Notes: generated by a model not told the origin, from the sequence alone. Positions 15,227 through 25,398 are shown, counted from the first letter of the stretch. The stretch is 64,000 nt of DNA from Bacteroidia bacterium (GCA_030430845.1 JAUIKE010000017.1:1-64000); one strand, 5' to 3'. Numbers and translations are program-made.

Positions 15227-16456
15227 TTAAATTAAATCCCGGAGGACAAAATTAACCTTGATCTTTTCCCCATCACGGTTTAAGATCAGATTAATTTTCT
15301 TGCCAATCTTCTTGCGCATCTTCCTATTGATAGAATCCAGGGTTAGAAATAAGGTGGGCCAACCATTAACTGCGCGTATCTCATCCCCTGGTTGTACGCC
15401 GGCTTCCTCAGCCGGTGAATTTGGTACGACGCGCGTTACGCTATATACATTCAGGTCCTTACCACTGGTGATGACCGTCATGCCGCTTCGATCGTATTTG
15501 AACCGGCGGTTGAATTTCTTATGACCTCGCAAATACATATCCTCGCGAATGTAATCGATAATAACGGTAAAGCGATTGAGGATGCGGTTGCCAATGATCC
15601 CATTTCGCTCATTCAGACTAAGGGAGTCAAGGCTAATCGTCAGGTCCTGAAAATTGGTGACTACATCATTTAGTACAAATTCATCAACCTGTATTTCCTG
15701 TATTCGTCCCAGATACCCTTCTATAAAACCACCTAAACCCATTGCAATATTACTTCGGATGACCTTGGGGGGAATGGTGATCCCCTCGTTCGTATCGGTA
15801 TAGAGTAAGAGAGGCAGGCTGGCACCGGTGTCTACCAATAATTTTACTGCAAAGGAGGTCGTATCGTTTTGCATCTGCGTACGTGCAAATATATACGGCT
15901 TGTGCCGAAATACCTCTATGTCTAATTTTTTGTATTTAGCTCCCGGAGGTTCAAACTGACTTGGATCAATGAGAATGATCTTTTTCCTTTTATAATCAAT
16001 TTTTACGACAAAACGACGGAAGAGGTCGGAGCCGATAATACCCTGAATATTGATTCCCGCAAACTCCTCGAATTGGAAGTAATCTTCTTCCAACACCAGA
16101 ATGGACCGGTTGATCGCTGCAAACTCTTCTACTCGCAGGCGAACGCCTGTAGCCAAATAGGCGTATAGTTCGGTCGTCAGGTCCGCTCCCAGTAAGGGGT
16201 ACTTTTTTCTGTAATCGACCTGCAAAAGGTCTGTTATCTCTTTTTTGGTAATAAGGGTATATTCGGCCCCCGTATCAAAAATAAATTTTAGCGGAAGGAT
16301 TTCATTGAAATAGACAGTAAGGATAATAAAATCATTGACATACTCAAACGGTAGTTCAACTCTTTCCTTCCCGCGGGCAATGTCCAGGTCCTTGATTTGA
16401 GGATAGGCTATGAGTGGCCAACTGATCAGGGCGATTAGTACAATAAGGTTCTTCAT
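15227..16456 (-). CDS. Secreted aspartyl protease with PDZ domain
   Basis: The product has 409 residues with a signal peptide (about 1-19, LIALISWPLIAYPQ). Two retropepsin-like halves each show a catalytic DTGA: FDTGAEYTLI at about 59-68 and LLVDTGASLPLLL near 208. A PDZ domain at about 325-400 (VVPNSPAEEAGVQPGDEIRA) may bind substrate C-termini. This layout belongs to a periplasmic aspartyl protease group common in Bacteroidota, whose substrates are unknown. It stands alone between rplU and tag, both also on the minus strand. The gap 16457-16749 shows no gene. Confidence 0.85.
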   Translation of the reverse strand: MKNLIVLIALISWPLIAYPQIKDLDIARGKERVELPFEYVNDFIILTVYFNEILPLKFIFDTGAEYTLITKKEITDLLQVDYRKKYPLLGADLTTELYAYLATGVRLRVEEFAAINRSILVLEEDYFQFEEFAGINIQGIIGSDLFRRFVVKIDYKRKKIILIDPSQFEPPGAKYKKLDIEVFRHKPYIFARTQMQNDTTSFAVKLLVDTGASLPLLLYTDTNEGITIPPKVIRSNIAMGLGGFIEGYLGRIQEIQVDEFVLNDVVTNFQDLTISLDSLSLNERNGIIGNRILNRFTVIIDYIREDMYLRGHKKFNRRFKYDRSGMTVITSGKDLNVYSVTRVVPNSPAEEAGVQPGDEIRAVNGWPTLFLTLDSINRKMRKKIGKKINLILNRDGEKIKVNFVLRDLI

Positions 16457-16749
16457 TTCAGGTTGGAAAACTAGTGAGTTAAAATTGTGTCCTTTGGTTC
16501 TATTGACTTATTTATTCAAGGTAGCTATTTTTTGATTTACAGTAAATTAATTTGATTTTAGACGATTTTCAAATTAATCATGGACGCATATCAATACAGA
16601 AGTAAATTCGATTTTCGATAAAGAGCAAATTATTGAGTTTATATAACTTTTTATTAACCAAGCCCTTGTGGAAGAAGAGAAATGAATGTCGGTCATTTGA
16701 CATAAACATCCTGCTAAGCTGAAATCCTTCTTCTTTGTTTGTTTGAAAT

Positions 16750-17373
16750 TTACTCCTGAAGAAAAATTGCTCTTTGTTGATCAGCTTCTTTCTTGATCCA
16801 GCACCCCTCCAAATGATCATTGACAAGGCCCATGGCCTGCATAAAAGCATACATGGTGGTAGGACCGACAAACTTAAAGCCTCGTTTTTTTAGGTCTTTG
16901 CTTAGCCTTTTAGAAGTAGGAGTGATAGCAAGTTCTCTGATAGCGCTGTAGTTCAGTTCTGTGGGTCTTTCGGCTGGGGCTGGTTGAAATTGCCAGAAAT
17001 AATTGCCCAAAGAGCCGAATTCCTGAAGCAACGTATCAACTTGTTGGGCATTATGGATCACAGCCTCGATCTTTTGTCGATTGCGTATGATTCCGGTATT
17101 TTGAAGCAAGCTTTCTACATCTTGCTGATTAAATCGCGCAACTTCTTCATATTTGAAATTGGAAAAGGCTTCACGAAAGTTTTCGCGTTTGCGAAGCACC
17201 GTAATCCAACTTAGCCCGGCCTGAAAAGCTTCCAGGCATATTTTTTCAAATAGTCGACGCTCGTCACTAACGGGGCGTCCCCATTCCTGGTCATGATAGC
17301 TCATGTATAAATCGTCACCCTGGCACCACCAGCAACGTTTTTTTCCGTCATCATAAGTAAACAGCCCTTCCAT
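16750..17373 (-). CDS. tag: DNA-3-methyladenine glycosylase I
   Basis: The 207-residue product has the Tag zinc ligands: Cys in KKRCWWCQG, His in YHDQEWGRPV, and His and Cys in VNDHLEGCW. The fold signature includes FEKICLEAFQAGLSWITVLR and IIRNRQKIEAVIHNA. The length is close to that of E. coli Tag (187). It removes 3-methyladenine from alkylated DNA to start base excision repair. It is monocistronic and divergent from the GH97 gene. Confidence 0.95.
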   Translation of the reverse strand: MEGLFTYDDGKKRCWWCQGDDLYMSYHDQEWGRPVSDERRLFEKICLEAFQAGLSWITVLRKRENFREAFSNFKYEEVARFNQQDVESLLQNTGIIRNRQKIEAVIHNAQQVDTLLQEFGSLGNYFWQFQPAPAERPTELNYSAIRELAITPTSKRLSKDLKKRGFKFVGPTTMYAFMQAMGLVNDHLEGCWIKKEADQQRAIFLQE

Positions 17374-17487
17374 ATAATTGAATTATTATTAATTTCACTT
17401 GCTGAACAGATTTAATAAAATTGGCCTCGCCTTCTATCTGATAGGTTTAAATCAGTTCACTCTCTTAAAATAGTTACTTCTAAAATT

Positions 17488-19533
17488 ATGAAAAAGATCC
17501 TTTTTACCTGCTTGATTTTGGGCGTATTCTCTTGTCAGAAAAATATGATAAAAGAGGATACCTTGCCGGAAGTTTCATCACCTGATAAAAACATTCGCCT
17601 GGTGGTTTCTCTTACTAACGCTGGAGAACCTTCTTATGCTGTTTTTTGGAAAGATCAAATGGTGATTGATACCTCTACCCTGGGCTTTGATTTCCTGGAT
17701 GCGTCTCCTTTAAAAGATCAGGTTGCCATCGAGAGTATGGTAAATAATTCCTTCGACGAGGAATGGGATATGCTCTGGGGAGAGCAGGCCAATGTACGGA
17801 ATCATTATAACAGATTACTGGTTACTTTTAAAGAAGAAAAAGCGCCCAACCGTATTTTTCAGCTAGAATTTAAAGTGTATAACGACGGCTTGGGGTTTCG
17901 CTATATTTTTCCGGAACAGGAAGGCATGGAAGAGGTCGTTATCATGGATGAGAACACGGAATTTAAGCTTACCGGCGATCATATGTGCTGGTGGATTCCA
18001 GGCGATTGGGATATCTATGAACACCTGTACAATAATACCCGCTTCTCAGAAATTGATGCACTGGCCAAACGGGATCAGCCCGTTGCACAAACCTATATAC
18101 CTGAAAATGCCGTGAATACTCCTGTTACTATGAAAACAGATGGAGGACTGTACCTCAGTTTTCATGAAGCCAACCTAAGCAATTATTCCGGTATGACGCT
18201 AAAAGTGGATGCAGAAAACCAGGCCTGGGTTAGTGAATTGGTGGGCTCTCCTCAAGGGCATAAGGTGAAAACCAGTACCCCTTTTCAAACCCCCTGGCGA
18301 ACCATCCAGTTTGGAGAATCCGCAGGTGATCTGATCGAGTCGAAGCTGATCGTGAACCTTAATGAACCCAATGTATTAGACGATACAGACTGGATCCAGC
18401 CGATGAAATATGTCGGCATCTGGTGGGAACTCCACCTGGGCAAAACTACCTGGGATATGGAAAGTGGCCGGCATGGCGCTACTACTCAAAATGCTAAAAG
18501 ATACATCGATTTTGCAGCTCAAAAAGGGCTCAACGGCTTACTGGTAGAAGGTTGGTATACCGGATGGAACGGAGGGAAGTTTGATTTTGTGACTCCTTAT
18601 GCCGACTATGACCTGGCAGAAGTTGTCCGTTATGGAAAAGAAAAGGGCGTGGAACTCATAGCTCATCACGAAACCTTCTCCAATGTAGAAAATTATGATA
18701 ATCAACTGGATACAGCTTTCGCATTACTGGAAAAAATGGGTATCCATGCCATAAAAACCGGTTATGTAGGCCCTATCTCTCCTTCAAAAGAATACCACCA
18801 TGGCCAGTTTATGGTCAATCACTATCGAAAGGTTTTGGAGCAGGCGGCGGTACATAAAATTATGGTGAATGCACATGAGCCGATTAAACCAACTGGATTG
18901 CGAAGGACTTATCCTAATATGATGGCAAGAGAAGGATTAAGAGGTCAGGAATTCAATGCATGGAGCGCGGATATGAACCCACCGGAGCATACTGTCATTT
19001 TTCCTTTTACCAGGATGCTGGCCGGCCCCATTGATTTTACTCCCGGCATCTTTAACCTGAAGTTTGATGAGTATAAAGATAAAAACCAGGTCAATACGAC
19101 GCTTACTAAGCAATTGGCACTGTATGTTACCATCTTTAGCCCCATACAAATGGCTGCTGATCTTCCCGAGCACTATGGCGATCACCCTGCCTTCCAATTT
19201 ATCTCAGATGTGCCGGTTAATTGGGATCAAAGCATCGTCCTGAACGGAGAAATAGGAGATTACCTAACCATTGTAAGAAAGGAAAGAGGCGCCGATAAGT
19301 GGTTTCTAGGTAGCATCACCGATGAAAATAGCCGGGAATTAGACATTCAACTTGATTTTCTCTCGGAAGGGAAAAAATATCGGGCTCTCATCTATCGAGA
19401 TGGTGATAATGCCCACTGGGATGACAATCCGACCGAATATGTAATCGAAGAAAAAACAGTAGATCGGAATATGTCTCTCTCTTTGAAATTAGCTCCGGGA
19501 GGGGGTACAGCGATTAGTTTTTTCGCTGAGTGA
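17488..19533 (+). CDS. Glycoside hydrolase family 97 (alpha-glucosidase/SusB-like) lipoprotein
   Basis: The product has 681 residues with a lipoprotein signal (CLILGVFSCQKN, lipid Cys near 16). An N-terminal beta-sandwich (about 25-280) is followed by the catalytic barrel (about 290-580) and a C-terminal sheet. Glu residues in AHHETFSN, NAHEPIKPTG and GLRGQEFN sit where the inverting SusB-type members keep calcium-linked and catalytic acids; retaining members differ there. It probably hydrolyses alpha-glucosides in the periplasm or at the surface. No SusC/SusD genes lie nearby, so it is not in a typical polysaccharide locus. Confidence 0.9.
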   Translation: MKKILFTCLILGVFSCQKNMIKEDTLPEVSSPDKNIRLVVSLTNAGEPSYAVFWKDQMVIDTSTLGFDFLDASPLKDQVAIESMVNNSFDEEWDMLWGEQANVRNHYNRLLVTFKEEKAPNRIFQLEFKVYNDGLGFRYIFPEQEGMEEVVIMDENTEFKLTGDHMCWWIPGDWDIYEHLYNNTRFSEIDALAKRDQPVAQTYIPENAVNTPVTMKTDGGLYLSFHEANLSNYSGMTLKVDAENQAWVSELVGSPQGHKVKTSTPFQTPWRTIQFGESAGDLIESKLIVNLNEPNVLDDTDWIQPMKYVGIWWELHLGKTTWDMESGRHGATTQNAKRYIDFAAQKGLNGLLVEGWYTGWNGGKFDFVTPYADYDLAEVVRYGKEKGVELIAHHETFSNVENYDNQLDTAFALLEKMGIHAIKTGYVGPISPSKEYHHGQFMVNHYRKVLEQAAVHKIMVNAHEPIKPTGLRRTYPNMMAREGLRGQEFNAWSADMNPPEHTVIFPFTRMLAGPIDFTPGIFNLKFDEYKDKNQVNTTLTKQLALYVTIFSPIQMAADLPEHYGDHPAFQFISDVPVNWDQSIVLNGEIGDYLTIVRKERGADKWFLGSITDENSRELDIQLDFLSEGKKYRALIYRDGDNAHWDDNPTEYVIEEKTVDRNMSLSLKLAPGGGTAISFFAE

Positions 19534-19556
19534 CAAAAAAACTTTTTCGCCGGCTA

Positions 19557-19606
19557 ATTGAAAAGAACTTTTTTCCACCTGAAGCAGAAAAAAGTTACTT
19601 TTCAAT
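19557..19606 (+). terminator. Hairpin after the GH97 gene
   Basis: ATTGAAAAGAACTTTTTTC (19557-19575) pairs, with one mismatch, with the complement at 19587-19606. No strong T-run follows. Confidence 0.6.
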
Positions 19607-19761
19607 ATATTGTTGTAAGAGGGAACAAATGGGTAACACCTGTTTGAGGATTTTGATTTAAAAAAGTTCCTTATTTTAAAAAAATAATTGGATCTGATTA
19701 AAATGAGGTATAGTCTGGATAATTTTTGTACTTCAACTTCCTTTAAAATTTTGACCTGATT

Positions 19762-21105
19762 ATGAAAAGAGGAATAATATTTTTAGTCATTGTATGCTGC
19801 ATAGGATCCTGCGCCAAAGAATCGACTGAGGTCTCAGAACTAAGAAAAAGTGCTGAACCAATGCACCGCTCGATGAAAAAACTCTCGGATGTGATCGTTC
19901 ATAATATTTTTTCTCCGCCCCAGGCCAGTAGAATATATGCTTATCCAAGTATAGCTGCTTATGAGGTCATCATACAGGATACAACAGGCTATCAAAGCTT
20001 GGCGGGACAGTTAAATGGCTTGGAGCCGGTGCCTCAGATAAATCCTGAAAAAGAGTACTTTTTGCCCTTAGCTAGTATTCATGCTTTCCTGAGTGTAGGC
20101 AAAGCACTCATCTTTTCAGAGCAGATGATTGAGGAATTTGAGGCGTCAATCTATGACGAGTACAAAGAAATATTGCTCTCAAAAGTATTTGACGAGTCAA
20201 TGGAATATGGAGCAGAAGTAAGTCGTCATATTCTGGCTTGGGTGGACAAGGATAATTATAAACAGACTCGGACTTTTCCGAAATACTCGGTTAAGTCTTC
20301 TCAGGAAGCCTCTCGTTGGCAGCCTACCCCCCCGGATTATATGGATGGTATAGAACCGCACTGGCGAGAAATTCGTCCCTTTGTGCTGGATTCTGCTCAG
20401 CAGTTCACACCACCTCCGCCTACTGAATTTTCTTTAGATCCCGGCAGCCAATTTTATCAGGAAACGATGGAAGTATACGAGGCGCTACAGGCAGGAGACA
20501 AAGAAGAGAGAGTGGCCATTGCCAAATTTTGGGATTGCAATCCTTTTGTATCACATCATACGGGACATGTAATGTTTGCCACCAAAAAGATTACTCCCGG
20601 CGGCCACTGGATAGGAATCACTCAGATCGCAGGGAGAAAGGCGCAAGCAGATGTTGTGCGAACCATTGAAGCATATACGCTTACCTCAATCGCATTGGCA
20701 GATGCCTTTATCAGCTGTTGGGATGAAAAATACCGCAGTAACCTCATCCGTCCCGAAACGGTCATTAATCGGCACATTGATGAAAATTGGAGGCCTACAC
20801 TCCAAACGCCTCCTTTCCCTGAATATACCAGCGGGCATAGTGTTATCTCTCGTGCGGCAGCGGTGACCTTAACTTCAATTTTTGGTAATGAATTTTCTTT
20901 TGATGATACTACTGAAAACGAATTCGGCCTTCCTACCCGCAGCTTTAATTCATTTCTTGAAGCCTCGGAGGAAGCTGCTTTAAGCAGATTATATGGCGGG
21001 ATTCACTACAGGCCGGCAATCGAGATAGGCATCAAACAGGGCCAGAGGGTTGGAGAATTTGTAGTAAGCCAGGTTCAGATGAAAAACCACTTGTCCAGCA
21101 AATAA
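19762..21105 (+). CDS. Vanadium haloperoxidase/PAP2-like lipoprotein
   Basis: The product has 447 residues with a lipoprotein signal (VIVCCIGSCAKE). The C-terminal half holds the PAP2/vanadate-binding residues: an RPETVINRHI arm, PEYTSGHSVISRA (the SGH motif) and SRLYGGIHYRPAIEIG (Arg and His). Relatives are either phosphatases or vanadium haloperoxidases in the periplasm; the length and the long helical N-terminal domain favour the haloperoxidase-like group. Metal content and halide preference cannot be read. It lies 7 bp before the DASS transporter gene, so the two are probably cotranscribed. Confidence 0.82.
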   Translation: MKRGIIFLVIVCCIGSCAKESTEVSELRKSAEPMHRSMKKLSDVIVHNIFSPPQASRIYAYPSIAAYEVIIQDTTGYQSLAGQLNGLEPVPQINPEKEYFLPLASIHAFLSVGKALIFSEQMIEEFEASIYDEYKEILLSKVFDESMEYGAEVSRHILAWVDKDNYKQTRTFPKYSVKSSQEASRWQPTPPDYMDGIEPHWREIRPFVLDSAQQFTPPPPTEFSLDPGSQFYQETMEVYEALQAGDKEERVAIAKFWDCNPFVSHHTGHVMFATKKITPGGHWIGITQIAGRKAQADVVRTIEAYTLTSIALADAFISCWDEKYRSNLIRPETVINRHIDENWRPTLQTPPFPEYTSGHSVISRAAAVTLTSIFGNEFSFDDTTENEFGLPTRSFNSFLEASEEAALSRLYGGIHYRPAIEIGIKQGQRVGEFVVSQVQMKNHLSSK

Positions 21106-21112
21106 CAAATAA

Positions 21113-22579
21113 ATGACTGTTGACCTAAAAAAGATCGGCCTTTTTTTAGGCCCCCTGCTTTTTATTATAATTTTAATTTTTCCTGCCCCCTCTGCACTAA
21201 GTACTGATGCCTGGAAGGTTATTGCGATGGCTTCTTTTATGCTGATTTGGTGGGTAACAGAAGCTGTCCCTATCCCGGTAACGGCTATTTTACCCATTAT
21301 TATCCTTCCTTTTTTTGGAATCGAAGGACTGGATATCAGAGCTGCGGCTGCTCCTTACGCCAACCCCATTGTCTTTTTGTTTATGGGAGGCTTTATGATC
21401 GCCGTTGCTATGGAACGCTGGCGTTTGCACAGGAGGATTGCCTTAAACATTGTTCGGCTTACGGGGACCAATGCAAACGGGATCATACTTGGCTTCATGA
21501 TCTCTACCGGAGCCATCAGTATGTGGATCAGTAATACGGCCACTACGGTTATGATGCTTCCCATAGCGTTATCGGTGATCGACTTATTAAGCGAGAATCC
21601 CGATCAGCTTTCTGAGAATAAGGGGATGAAGAATTTTTCCATCAGTATGATGTTGGGGATTGCCTACTCAGCGAATATCGGCGGTACAGCTACAATAATT
21701 GGGACACCACCTACGGTTGTTTTTGCAGGTTTCATGGAAGAAACCTATGGTTATACTGTCAGTTTTGCGAATTGGATGATCCTGGGATTACCTTTTGCTG
21801 TGTTAATGATCTTTTTGACCTATTGGGTGATCACACGCTTTTTATTTCCAAACAGATTGGGTGAGTTCCAAGGCGCGCAGGAGGTAATTAAGAATGAACT
21901 GGCTAAGCTGGGGAAAATGCAGATAGGCGAGCGCAGAACACTTTTTGTTTTTGGAGGAACGGCTCTTTTCTGGATCCTGCGCAACCAGATTAATCAATTA
22001 GTTGGCCTATTTTTGCCTACACTGCAATTTAGTGATACGAGTATCGCTCTTATTGCGACTGTTTTACTTTTTGTCATCCCACTTGATTACAAAAAAGGAA
22101 AGTTTATCCTGGAATGGAAAGATACCGAGAAACTACCCTGGGGAATTTTATTGCTCTTTGGAGGGGGGCTGAGCCTGGCAGGAGCCTTGAATGAAACAGG
22201 TATCATCGATATGATCGGCCAACAGTTTTCAAGTACTCAAAATGTAGGTCTTGTAATAATGCTTGGTTTGACTGCGGTTTCTTTATTTCTGACTGAGATA
22301 ATCTCTAATCTGGCTCTGGTGGTTGTTTTCCTTCCCGTGGTAGGAGGCATCGCTGTGGGGATGGGAGTCGATCCTTTATTAATGTGTATTCCTGTAACAC
22401 TGGCGGCCAGTTGCGCTTTTATGCTTCCTATGTCAACACCTCCTAATGCCATTGTTTTTGCCAGCGGCTATTTGCGAATACCCCAGATGGTCAGGGCCGG
22501 AGTGATATTGAATATTCTGGCTATTTTGTTGATCGCATTAGTAGCACAGTATGTACTACCATCCATATTTGATATATAA
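21113..22579 (+). CDS. DASS (SLC13)-family sodium/dicarboxylate symporter
   Basis: The product has 488 residues with about 11-12 membrane helices. Both halves carry the substrate/sodium-site motifs: WISNTATTVMMLPIA with GTPPTVVFAG, and LTEIISNLALVVVFLP with ASCAFMLPMSTPPNAIVFAS. The last stretch is the family signature. It imports dicarboxylates such as succinate or related anions with sodium. Start: the first ATG, 7 bp after the haloperoxidase-like gene. Confidence 0.92.
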   Translation: MTVDLKKIGLFLGPLLFIIILIFPAPSALSTDAWKVIAMASFMLIWWVTEAVPIPVTAILPIIILPFFGIEGLDIRAAAAPYANPIVFLFMGGFMIAVAMERWRLHRRIALNIVRLTGTNANGIILGFMISTGAISMWISNTATTVMMLPIALSVIDLLSENPDQLSENKGMKNFSISMMLGIAYSANIGGTATIIGTPPTVVFAGFMEETYGYTVSFANWMILGLPFAVLMIFLTYWVITRFLFPNRLGEFQGAQEVIKNELAKLGKMQIGERRTLFVFGGTALFWILRNQINQLVGLFLPTLQFSDTSIALIATVLLFVIPLDYKKGKFILEWKDTEKLPWGILLLFGGGLSLAGALNETGIIDMIGQQFSSTQNVGLVIMLGLTAVSLFLTEIISNLALVVVFLPVVGGIAVGMGVDPLLMCIPVTLAASCAFMLPMSTPPNAIVFASGYLRIPQMVRAGVILNILAILLIALVAQYVLPSIFDI

Positions 22580-22584
22580 GCTGT

Positions 22585-22617
22585 TAAGCTTAGGTAGCCG
22601 GAGGCCGCCTAAACTTA
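22585..22617 (+). terminator. Weak hairpin after the DASS gene
   Basis: TTAAGCTTAGG pairs with CCTAAACTTAA (one mismatch) with an inner GCC/GGC, directly after the TAA at 22579. The APC gene begins 12 bp later, so it could attenuate rather than stop. Confidence 0.45.
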
Positions 22618-22628
22618 AAAACTAACTC

Positions 22629-23951
22629 ATGACAAAACTCAAAAAAAAGCTTACCCTTTTCGGCCTAACCATGATTGCTGTTGGGTCCTGTATAGGTTCT
22701 GGTATTTTTGTGACGCCTTATGAGGTTGTCCAGGCTGTTCCACATCACGCTTATGTGCTGATCATTTGGGTGCTGGGAGGAGTCATTGCACTGACCGGAG
22801 CGCTGACGTTTGCCGAACTGGGAGGTATGTTCCCTAAGGCAGGAGGCGTATATGTTTTCATAAAAGAAGCCTATGGCGACCATTGGGGATTTTTGTACGG
22901 CTGGGTTATTTTGTTGGTTATTAATACAGGTGCTTTAGCAGCTTTGGGAATGGCCCTGGCGGAATATTTTACTTTTTTTGTGCCTCTTTCGGCTAGTGGT
23001 AAAGTCATTTTTGCGATTTGCGTTGTGCTGGGGCTTACGCTCATCAATGGGATAGGGGTTAACCTTAGTCAGGCGCTGGCTAGTATTTTTACGAGTTTAA
23101 AATTACTGGCTATGCTGGCGATCGTCGTCGTCGGTTTTATTTTTTATGAACCGCAGAGCGTGTCTCTTCAATTTAATCTTACAGAAAATATACCAAATGG
23201 GCTTTTAGGAGCCTTATTGATCGGACTGATTGGAGTGTTATGGTCCTTTGGAGGATGGCATCACGCCTCCTACCTGGCAGGCGAAACCATCAATGCGCAG
23301 AAAAACGTGCCCAGGGCCATGGTGTTGGGAGCCCTGATCGTTACCTTAATGTATGTATTGATCAATCTGGCTTATATGCTCCTGCTGCCGTTAAACGAAA
23401 TTGCCGGCACTGCCAGGGTTGCTGGAGATGCAGTAGCTAGTGTGATTCCTTCAGGAGGTAAGTTGGTGGCTGTTGCCATTGCGATTTCTATATTTGGAAC
23501 CATCAGCATCTACACTATGTCAGCTCCTCGGATTTATTTTGCGATGGCGGAAGACGGTATTTTTTTCAAACAACTGGCCAATGTACATCCGCGATTCAGA
23601 ACGCCTCTGAATGCGATGCTCATTCAGGCTTTTTGGGCGATCGCCTTATTGATATTCTGGGGAACCTTCTCCAATTTAATCACGTACGTTACGTTCATGG
23701 ATATTGCCTTCATGGCCTTGGCCGGAGCCAGCGTTTTTGTGTTCAGAGTCAAAAATCCCGAGCAGTTTCGACCTTATAAAGTATGGGGGTATCCCATCAT
23801 TCCCGCTATCTTTGTATGTATTTCGACAGCCTTTGTGATCAATACCCTGATCCAGCGGCCGGTTCAGGCTATTGCCGGCTTAGTTTTTACGGCTATCGGC
23901 TTGTTGTTTTTTTATTGGTTTAAAAAAAGAAGAGAAAAACATGTTGATTGA
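22629..23951 (+). CDS. APC-superfamily amino acid permease
   Basis: The product has 440 residues with 12 predicted helices. The first helix has the substrate-binding break GSCIGSGIFVTP, typical of APC transporters, and helix 6 has LWSFGGWHHASYLAGE. The C-terminal YKVWGYPIIPAIFV motif suggests the LAT-like (L-type) group, which moves neutral amino acids. It overlaps the M20 amidohydrolase gene by 11 nt, implying one transcript and a shared substrate route: uptake, then hydrolysis of an N-acylated or amidated compound. Confidence 0.9.
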   Translation: MTKLKKKLTLFGLTMIAVGSCIGSGIFVTPYEVVQAVPHHAYVLIIWVLGGVIALTGALTFAELGGMFPKAGGVYVFIKEAYGDHWGFLYGWVILLVINTGALAALGMALAEYFTFFVPLSASGKVIFAICVVLGLTLINGIGVNLSQALASIFTSLKLLAMLAIVVVGFIFYEPQSVSLQFNLTENIPNGLLGALLIGLIGVLWSFGGWHHASYLAGETINAQKNVPRAMVLGALIVTLMYVLINLAYMLLLPLNEIAGTARVAGDAVASVIPSGGKLVAVAIAISIFGTISIYTMSAPRIYFAMAEDGIFFKQLANVHPRFRTPLNAMLIQAFWAIALLIFWGTFSNLITYVTFMDIAFMALAGASVFVFRVKNPEQFRPYKVWGYPIIPAIFVCISTAFVINTLIQRPVQAIAGLVFTAIGLLFFYWFKKRREKHVD

Positions 23952-25134
23952 TCAAATCAAAAGATTAGCAGCGAAACATCATAAGGATATCATTGCTATT
24001 CGCAGGCATCTCCACCAAAACCCCGAATTGTCTTACCAGGAATCCAAAACCGGTCGGTACATTGCCGAGACTTTATCGACCTATGGGATAAAACACCGGC
24101 ATGGGATCGCCGAAAATGGAGTGGTGGCATATATCGAAGGCCATAACCCCAATTCAAGTGTAGTAGCTCTCCGTGCAGATATTGATGCGCTTCCGATCCT
24201 GGAAGCTAATGAAGTGGCGTATAAATCCCAAAATGAAGGCGTCATGCATGCCTGTGGACATGATGTGCATACTTCTTCTTTACTGGGTACCGCCAGAATA
24301 TTGAATGAACTAAAAACGGAGTTTAGCGGAACGGTTAAGCTTATTTTTCAACCTGCCGAAGAAAAACTGCCCGGCGGTGCGTCCCTTATGATAAAAGAAG
24401 GAGTATTAAAAGATCCCAGCCCGAGATCTATCATCGGGCAGCACGTACACCCGCCTTTAGATGTGGGGAAAGTGGGACTTAAACCCGGCATTTTTATGGC
24501 CTCTGCCGACGAATTGTACATCAGTATAAAGGGAAAAGGAGGACATGGGGCCTTACCGCAGGATTGTGTGGATCCTATCTTGATCACTGCTCATATGATT
24601 ACAGCCTTGCAGCAGATCGTCAGCAGACGTTCTAATCCTACCACGCCCTCGGTTTTAACCATCGGAAAGATCAACTCTACAGGCGGAGCCACCAATATTA
24701 TCCCCAATGAAGTAAAACTGATGGGAACCTTTCGCACCCTCGACGAAAACTGGCGCTTCGAAGCTCATCGCTTGATGAAAAACCTGGCCACGCAAATGGC
24801 AGAGAGTATGGGCGGAAGCTGCGATTTTAATATCGTAGTCGGCTATCCTTTTTTGCATAATGATGTGCCTCTGACCTTACGGAGCAAGCAAGCTGCTATT
24901 GATTATCTGGGAAAAGAGAATGTAGTCGACCTGCCCGTTCGGATGTCCGCAGAGGATTTTGCTTACTATTCTCAGGAAATGCCTGCTTGTTTTTATCGCC
25001 TGGGTACTGGTAATCCTTCTAAAGGAATCACCTCTCCCGTACACACCAACACCTTTGATGTAGATGAAGATTGCCTGGAGGTCGGCCCTGGTTTGATGGC
25101 CTGGATGGCTGTGCAGGAATTAAAAGCGACTTGA
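23941..25134 (+). CDS. M20-family amidohydrolase
   Basis: The product has 397 residues. Metal-site motifs: MHACGHDVHTSSLLGTA (Cys and His), FQPAEEKLPGG (Glu pair), and the final His in SPVHTNTFDVDE. The lid-domain start is ISIKGKGGHGALPQ. It belongs to the M20D group of N-acyl-amino acid and indole-acetyl-amino-acid hydrolases, which use two metal ions. It has no signal peptide. The 11-nt overlap with the APC permease suggests it processes the imported compound. Confidence 0.92.
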   Translation: MLIDQIKRLAAKHHKDIIAIRRHLHQNPELSYQESKTGRYIAETLSTYGIKHRHGIAENGVVAYIEGHNPNSSVVALRADIDALPILEANEVAYKSQNEGVMHACGHDVHTSSLLGTARILNELKTEFSGTVKLIFQPAEEKLPGGASLMIKEGVLKDPSPRSIIGQHVHPPLDVGKVGLKPGIFMASADELYISIKGKGGHGALPQDCVDPILITAHMITALQQIVSRRSNPTTPSVLTIGKINSTGGATNIIPNEVKLMGTFRTLDENWRFEAHRLMKNLATQMAESMGGSCDFNIVVGYPFLHNDVPLTLRSKQAAIDYLGKENVVDLPVRMSAEDFAYYSQEMPACFYRLGTGNPSKGITSPVHTNTFDVDEDCLEVGPGLMAWMAVQELKAT

Positions 25135-25138
25135 ATTA

Positions 25139-25309
25139 ATTAATGAGGCTGTCTCATAAGTCTTTCAGCCTTATTCGCCAGCCAATAATATTTCTTTAAG
25201 GGGTGTTTTTTAGAGAAAAACTTCGTTTTTCTCTAAAAAACACCCCTTAGAGAAGAATGATATGGGGCGGCTCATAACGACGAAGGAGTTGTGAGACAGC
25301 CCCATTAAT
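25139..25309. mobile_element. MITE-like element with nested palindromes
   Basis: GAGGCTGTCTCA (25145-25156) and TGAGACAGCCCC (25292-25303) are terminal inverted repeats with one mismatch. Each is flanked by ATTAAT (25139-25144 and 25304-25309), a candidate 6-bp target duplication; ATTAAT is self-complementary, so it also lengthens the inverted repeat. Inside lies a 25-bp-arm hairpin with a TTC loop (25197-25249). No transposase frame fits in 171 bp, so movement would depend on one elsewhere. Confidence 0.6.
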
Positions 25310-25398
25310 ATCCCCATAACTTTTGTCATTTTTTTATTCCGGGCTTTTTTTTAAATAGCAGCGTTTTTGGTAGCTATTTTTATGAAAACCTTAGATAA

